Part shown: one piece after another, positions 60,704-64,000 of the stretch
How positions within the stretch are numbered: the first letter of the stretch is position 1
How the letters are laid out: every line of letters begins with the position of its first letter
Origin: Aquificota bacterium
GTDB lineage: Bacteria; Aquificota; Aquificia; Aquificales; Aquificaceae
Assembly: GCA_013153495.1 (NCBI GenBank)
Contig: JAADEH010000002.1
Location: forward strand, 61,619-125,618
Length of the DNA: 64,000 bases
Direction of reading: 5' to 3'
Position numbers and translations under genes: made by a program
Notes under the pieces: model-generated
Seen by the model: only the letters and a program-made list of their open reading frames with translations
Told to the model about the DNA's origin: nothing
Databases searched by the model: none

Positions 60704-61654
60704 ATGTATCTTGAGTTTGAAAAGAAGCTCTTCGAGCTTAAAGAGAAGATAGACAACCTGAAAACCCTCTACAAAATGGGGAGCAAAGAGGTAGAGGGAG
60801 AACTCAGAAAGCTCCAGAGAGAGTTCAGAGAAAAGGCAAAGAAGATATACTCCGACCTATCCCCCTGGGAAAGAGTTCAACTCGCCCGCCACCCAAAAAG
60901 ACCCCATACCTCCGACTACATAAAGCTCCTGTTCAAAAACTTTGTGGAACTACACGGGGACAGAAGGTATGCGGACGACAAATCCATAATTGCGGGATTT
61001 GCCTACTTCAGGGGAGAACCTGTGTGCATTATAGGTCATGAAAAAGGTAAAAACCTTCAGGAACGCAAGGAGCGGAACTTCGGAATGCCTCATCCGGAAG
61101 GATACCGCAAAGCGGTGCGTGTTATGAAACTTGCGGAAAGATACAGGATGCCCATTATAACCTTCATAGATACCCCGGGTGCTTATCCGGGAATAGGAGC
61201 GGAGGAAAGGGGTCAATCGGAAGCCATAGCGGAGAGTATGCTCACCATGGGTTATCTAAAAGTCCCTACCGTTGCTGTGGTTATCGGAGAAGGTGGGAGC
61301 GGAGGAGCCTTAGCCTTGGGAGTAGCAGATAGGGTCTGCATAATGGAAAATGCCTACTACTCGGTAATATCACCGGAAGGTTGTGCAGCAATACTCTGGA
61401 AAGACCAGGGAAAGGTAAAGGAAGCTGCAAAAGCGCTCAAACTAACAGCTCAAGACCTTTACAGGCTCGGAGTGGTGGACTGCGTAATAAGAGAACCCTT
61501 CGGAGCAGCCCACTGGGATTACACCAAAACCGCAAGGGTGTTAGCCTACACCCTAAAGAAGTGTCTCAAAGAACTGTGCTCAAAAGAACTTTCCACCCTC
61601 CTTGAGGAGAGACTAAACAAATTCAAAAATCTCGGCGCTTACGAGGAAGTCTGA
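60704..61654 (+). CDS. accA: Acetyl-CoA carboxylase carboxyltransferase alpha subunit
   Basis: A 316-residue AccA, which with AccD moves CO2 from biotin to acetyl-CoA in fatty-acid synthesis. LARHPKRPHTSDYI (about 64), ELHGDRRYADDKSI (about 85), IGHEKGKN, DTPGAYPGIGAEERGQSEAI and GEGGSGGALALG (about 194) are typical. The zinc-finger beta subunit is not in the window. Its end overlaps the Fur-family gene by 16 bp. Confidence 0.97.
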   Translation: MYLEFEKKLFELKEKIDNLKTLYKMGSKEVEGELRKLQREFREKAKKIYSDLSPWERVQLARHPKRPHTSDYIKLLFKNFVELHGDRRYADDKSIIAGFAYFRGEPVCIIGHEKGKNLQERKERNFGMPHPEGYRKAVRVMKLAERYRMPIITFIDTPGAYPGIGAEERGQSEAIAESMLTMGYLKVPTVAVVIGEGGSGGALALGVADRVCIMENAYYSVISPEGCAAILWKDQGKVKEAAKALKLTAQDLYRLGVVDCVIREPFGAAHWDYTKTARVLAYTLKKCLKELCSKELSTLLEERLNKFKNLGAYEEV

Positions 61655-62079
61655 GCCTTTTCCCTGCACTCGGGACACAAACCGTAAATGTTTACCGAGT
61701 ATCCCTCCGTTTGGAAGCCCTCAAGCTCCTTGGGAATGTCAAGCTCCTTGTCCATGTATATGTCCCTTATGGCTCCGCATTTGACACATATAAGGTGGTG
61801 ATGCTCATCTATGTTTGCGTCATACCTTGCGGAGCTACCCCAATAACAAACCTTTTTGGCAAGTCCCATCTGCTCCAAAGTTTCCACCGTCCTGTAAACG
61901 GTAGCCAAAGATACGAAGGGATACCTCTTCTTGACCTCCTCGTATATCTCCTCAACCGTGGGGTGGTTGTGAGAGTTGAGCAAAATCTCGTAAACAGCTA
62001 TACGCTGAGGTGTAATTTTCAGCCCAGCCTGCCTGCATCTTTCTATAAAGCTTTCGAGCATACTTTCCTTTAGCTCCAT
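61639..62079 (-). CDS. Fur-family regulator, PerR-like
   Basis: A 146-residue Fur-family repressor. The winged helix (about 15-85) has LKITPQRIAVYEIL and FVSLATVYRTVETL; the metal-binding part has DEHHHLICVKC (about 90-100) and CPEC near the C-terminus, forming the structural zinc site. The DANIDEHHH pattern resembles PerR, which senses peroxide by iron-catalysed oxidation, but Fur cannot be excluded. TATATT lies 7 nt before the ATG. The sod and peroxidase genes in this window are conceivable targets. Confidence 0.88.
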   Translation of the reverse strand: MELKESMLESFIERCRQAGLKITPQRIAVYEILLNSHNHPTVEEIYEEVKKRYPFVSLATVYRTVETLEQMGLAKKVCYWGSSARYDANIDEHHHLICVKCGAIRDIYMDKELDIPKELEGFQTEGYSVNIYGLCPECREKAQTSS

Positions 62080-62123
62080 GGCTATTAATATATCAGGTTA
62101 AAATTATTTTTCAATAATCCTTT

Positions 62124-63392
62124 TCACTTGGGATTAAATATATACTCGTAACTTTCCCTCTCCCTGATTACTCTGTAAGAACCCTTTTCCACAAGAACCT
62201 CTGCGGGTCTCGGTCTTATGTTGTAGTGGGAAGCCATGGCAAACCCGTAAGCTCCTGCGGAAAGAACCGCTATGTATTCCCCTCTTTCGAGCCACTCTAT
62301 TCGTCTATCCTTAGCCAAAAAGTCCCCCGTCTCGCATATGGGACCTACTATGTCTGCTATCACGTGCTTTCTACCCTTACTTTCTACAGGGACTATGTGA
62401 TGGTAAGCGTCGTATATGGCAGGTCTTACGAGGTCATTCATCCCAGCATCCACTATGATGAAGTGCTTAATCTCCTTATCCTTTAAAAATTGAACCTGAG
62501 ATATTAAAAGACCGGCGTTGCCGGTGATTGACCTTCCCGGCTCGAGAATTATCTGAGCCTCAACCCCTTCAAGGATTGGCATAACCACCTCTGCGAGGTC
62601 TTTAGGAGAAGGTTCTCTGTCCTCCGGTTTATACTTTATGCCGAGTCCTCCACCTATGTCTATGTAGCGTATATCGAAACCTTCCTCAGTAAGTTCCCTA
62701 TACAAACCAACGACCTTTTCCACCGCTTCCCTGTATGGGGAAACGTCCAACAGCTGAGAGCCTATATGGCAGTGTATTCCCACAACCTCGAGATTTTCCA
62801 GCTCTCTCGCTAACCTATACTCTTCCTTTGCGGTCTCAAAATTAACTCCGAACTTACTCTTCTTCATTCCCGTTGATATGTAGGGATGTGTTTTCGGGTC
62901 AACGTCAGGGTTCACCCGTATCGCTATGCGAGCCTTTTTCCCGAGCCTCCCCGCTATATCGTTTAGAACAAACAGTTCGTCTCTCGACTCGACGTTGAAC
63001 ATCAGTATCTCTTTCTCAACTGCAAGCTCAAGCTCGGGAACCGTCTTACCTACCCCGGCATAAACTATCTTCTTAGGATTTACCCCGCCCTTTATAGCTG
63101 CCAAAAGCTCACCGCCCGAGACTATATCCGCTCCCGCACCCTCCTCGGAAGCCACCCTTACAACTTCAGGATTAAAGTTTGCCTTTACCGCATAGCATAT
63201 CAGGGCGTTTGGGAAAGCCTCCTTGTAAGCTCTTATCCTATCCCTTATATAGGAAGCGCTGTAAACGTAGAGGGGCGTTCCCAGCTCGTCGGCGAGCTTT
63301 TTTAAAGAAACGCCTTCGAGGTGTAGCTCACCATCAATTAATTCTAAGTAGGTATTGTATTCTTTAAGTAGCTGTTCCTGAGATGCTTCCAT
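62124..63392 (-). CDS. lysA: Diaminopimelate decarboxylase
   Basis: A 422-residue PLP enzyme that makes lysine from meso-diaminopimelate. CYAVKANFNPE holds the PLP lysine (about 62), HCHIGSQL (about 198), GGGLGI, EPGRS (about 283) and CETGDFLAKDR (about 347) complete the site. ATG at 63392 is chosen since GGAGG lies just upstream (AAAGGAGGAAAAT) and an upstream ATG-like extension is not conserved in pattern. Confidence 0.95.
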   Translation of the reverse strand: MEASQEQLLKEYNTYLELIDGELHLEGVSLKKLADELGTPLYVYSASYIRDRIRAYKEAFPNALICYAVKANFNPEVVRVASEEGAGADIVSGGELLAAIKGGVNPKKIVYAGVGKTVPELELAVEKEILMFNVESRDELFVLNDIAGRLGKKARIAIRVNPDVDPKTHPYISTGMKKSKFGVNFETAKEEYRLARELENLEVVGIHCHIGSQLLDVSPYREAVEKVVGLYRELTEEGFDIRYIDIGGGLGIKYKPEDREPSPKDLAEVVMPILEGVEAQIILEPGRSITGNAGLLISQVQFLKDKEIKHFIIVDAGMNDLVRPAIYDAYHHIVPVESKGRKHVIADIVGPICETGDFLAKDRRIEWLERGEYIAVLSAGAYGFAMASHYNIRPRPAEVLVEKGSYRVIRERESYEYIFNPK

Positions 63393-63449
63393 ATTTTCCT
63401 CCTTTCGGAAGTAAGGTATTTTAACCAAAACTTTCCTTACGAGTTCTCC

Positions 63450-63478
63450 TTGACGCTGGAAAGGGCTTAAATTAAAAT
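63450..63478 (+). promoter_or_regulatory. Promoter of the tRNA-tuf operon
   Basis: TTGACG (63450-63455) and TAAAAT (63473-63478) are separated by 17 nt; the first tRNA base is 15 nt after the -10. This is among the best -35/-10 pairs in the window, as expected for a strong stable-RNA promoter. Confidence 0.65.
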
Positions 63479-63492
63479 TATCCTTTGTGATT

Positions 63493-63565
63493 GCTGGCGT
63501 AGCTCAGTCGGCAGAGCGCGGGATTTGTAATCCCGTGGGCGCGGGTTCAAGTCCCGCCGCCAGCT
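63493..63565 (+). tRNA. tRNA-Thr (anticodon TGT)
   Basis: Cloverleaf with acceptor GCTGGCG/CGCCAGC and anticodon stem CGGGA/TCCCG with loop TTTGTAA. CCA is not encoded. First of four tRNAs before tuf. Confidence 0.96.
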
Positions 63566-63576
63566 TGAGGCTGGTA

Positions 63577-63663
63577 GGAGGGGTGGCCGAGCGGCCAAAG
63601 GCAGGGGACTGTAAATCCCCCGGGCTTCGCCCTGCGCAGGTTCGAATCCTGCCCCCTCCACCA
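63577..63663 (+). tRNA. tRNA-Tyr (anticodon GTA)
   Basis: Class II tRNA with acceptor GGAGGGG/CCCCTCC, anticodon stem GGGGA/TCCCC with loop CTGTAAA, a long variable arm and encoded CCA. Confidence 0.96.
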
Positions 63664-63668
63664 TGGAA

Positions 63669-63744
63669 GCGGGTGTAGCTCAGTTGGTAGAGCAGCGGCC
63701 TTCCAAGCCGCAGGTCGCGGGTTCGAGTCCCGTCGCCCGCTCCA
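63669..63744 (+). tRNA. tRNA-Gly (anticodon TCC)
   Basis: Acceptor GCGGGTG/CGCCCGC with one G-T pair, anticodon stem GCGGC/GCCGC with loop CTTCCAA, discriminator T and encoded CCA. Confidence 0.96.
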
Positions 63745-63753
63745 TAATAAATC

Positions 63754-63826
63754 GCCCGGGTAGCTCAGTCGGCAGAGCGCACCCTTGGTAAGGGTGAGGG
63801 CGCCGGTTCAAGTCCGGTCCCGGGCT
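63754..63826 (+). tRNA. tRNA-Thr (anticodon GGT)
   Basis: Acceptor GCCCGGG/CCCGGGC, anticodon stem CACCC/GGGTG with loop TTGGTAA. CCA is not encoded. It is followed by the tuf leader. Confidence 0.96.
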
Positions 63827-63842
63827 TAAAAAGCAAAATAAT

Positions 63843-63871
63843 TTGTCTTTTTTTATATAAAGGGTTATTAT
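63843..63871 (+). promoter_or_regulatory. Possible separate tuf promoter
   Basis: TTGTCT (63843-63848) and TATTAT (63866-63871) are separated by 17 nt, with an AT-rich spacer. The leader would be about 33 nt and carry GGAGGT (63896-63901), 10 nt before the tuf ATG. It would allow tuf expression apart from the tRNAs. Confidence 0.5.
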
Positions 63872-63911
63872 ATTCTGCTAGCTCAAAACACCTGCGGAGG
63901 TATGGATAGAG

Positions 63912-64000
63912 ATGGCGAAGGAGAAATTTGAGAGGACAAAGGAACACGTTAACGTAGGGACAATAGGGCACGTAGACCACGGCAAGAGCACACTGACATC
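63912..64000 (+). CDS. tuf: Elongation factor Tu (5' end only)
   Basis: The first 29 codons of EF-Tu, cut by the window end. The G1 loop reads [12 protein letters not shown]; most bacteria have GKTTLT here, and the Ser form with the [16 protein letters not shown] start matches Aquifex EF-Tu as I recall it. EF-Tu brings aminoacyl-tRNA to the ribosome. The frame is open to the edge. Confidence 0.95.
   Translation, partial: MAKEKFERTKEHVNVGTIGHVDHGKSTLT

Noticed and set aside
63467..63678. Open frames on both strands over the tRNA block
   Set aside because: They are translations of tRNA genes (VAQSAERGICNPVG type), a common artefact.
1..64000. Sigma-54 promoters (TGGCAC-N5-TTGC) for the NtrC-type activator
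   Set aside because: I looked for the pattern by eye and saw only partial matches such as TGGCACGAG near 38576, inside a coding region. A matrix scan would be needed.
1..64000. Mobile elements, prophage or recent islands
   Set aside because: No transposase, integrase, terminal repeats or broken genes were seen. The 37.5-42.7 kb block is accessory-like in content but has no borders that suggest transfer.

Overview
The window looks like chromosomal DNA of a member of the Aquificaceae, the hyperthermophilic hydrogen/sulfur bacteria related to Aquifex and Hydrogenivirga. From memory of those families, the clues are an EF-Tu that starts [16 protein letters not shown] with GKST in place of GKTT, a SOD of the Aquifex type, a 429-residue MutL that keeps its endonuclease motifs, a DnaC-type helicase loader with an N-terminal Cys cluster, one motA followed by two motB genes, and pheT without pheS. 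I see no insertion sequence, prophage, CRISPR array or rRNA. Gene density is very high.

Layout. 1-355: a non-coding block with 12 DnaA-box-like cores, seven of them spaced exactly 11 bp apart; a strong candidate for oriC. 0.4-12 kb: NtrC-type regulator, rsmE, hup, ileS, nrnA, nfo, a membrane protein, a DUF89/CobW pair, small orphan genes and sod. 12-19.9 kb: a rightward run of DNA-repair and cell-envelope genes (yebC, mutL, gatC, recA, pilT, cmk, pgsA, recJ). 19.9-22.6 kb leftward: mraY, an RNA methyltransferase, tRNA-Lys and tRNA-Ala, small membrane proteins. 22.6-27.3 kb: a second phosphatidyltransferase, dnaC, pmbA and a membrane sensor-like protein next to a double pseudo-receiver protein. 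27-37.5 kb: purB, bamA, galU, pdxJ, motA-motB-motB, rnr, Nudix. 37.5-42.7 kb is the most accessory-like part: an ArsR regulator, a TauE/SafE permease and a thioredoxin-fold protein converge on an exported redox operon (cupredoxin, di-haem peroxidase, Tat phosphoesterase, TsdA/SoxA-like cytochrome c). 42.7-50 kb: pheT, 6S RNA, fthC, rny, tRNA-Leu, ymdB-like, slt. 50-63.4 kb: nadK, gmhA, nnr, flgM, an ABC ATPase, HIT, trpC, HD protein, thiL, thioredoxin-like lipoprotein, gph, TPR, accA, a Fur/PerR protein, lysA. 63.5-64 kb: tRNA-Thr-Tyr-Gly-Thr followed by the start of tuf, the same order as E. coli thrU-tyrU-glyT-thrT-tufB.

Two genome-wide habits stand out. First, about 26 genes carry a -10-like hexamer (TANNNT) only 6-10 nt before the start codon, which predicts widespread leaderless mRNAs; in four divergent pairs the two -10 boxes overlap each other in an 18-25 nt gap. 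Second, all 11 convergent gene pairs overlap at their 3' ends by 4-35 bp, leaving no space for terminators. The best candidates for undescribed biology are the 11-bp phased origin array, the leaderless and bidirectional promoter layout, the cupredoxin/peroxidase/phosphoesterase/cytochrome operon, the ArsR-TauE module with a palindrome over its promoter, and the double pseudo-receiver scaffold.
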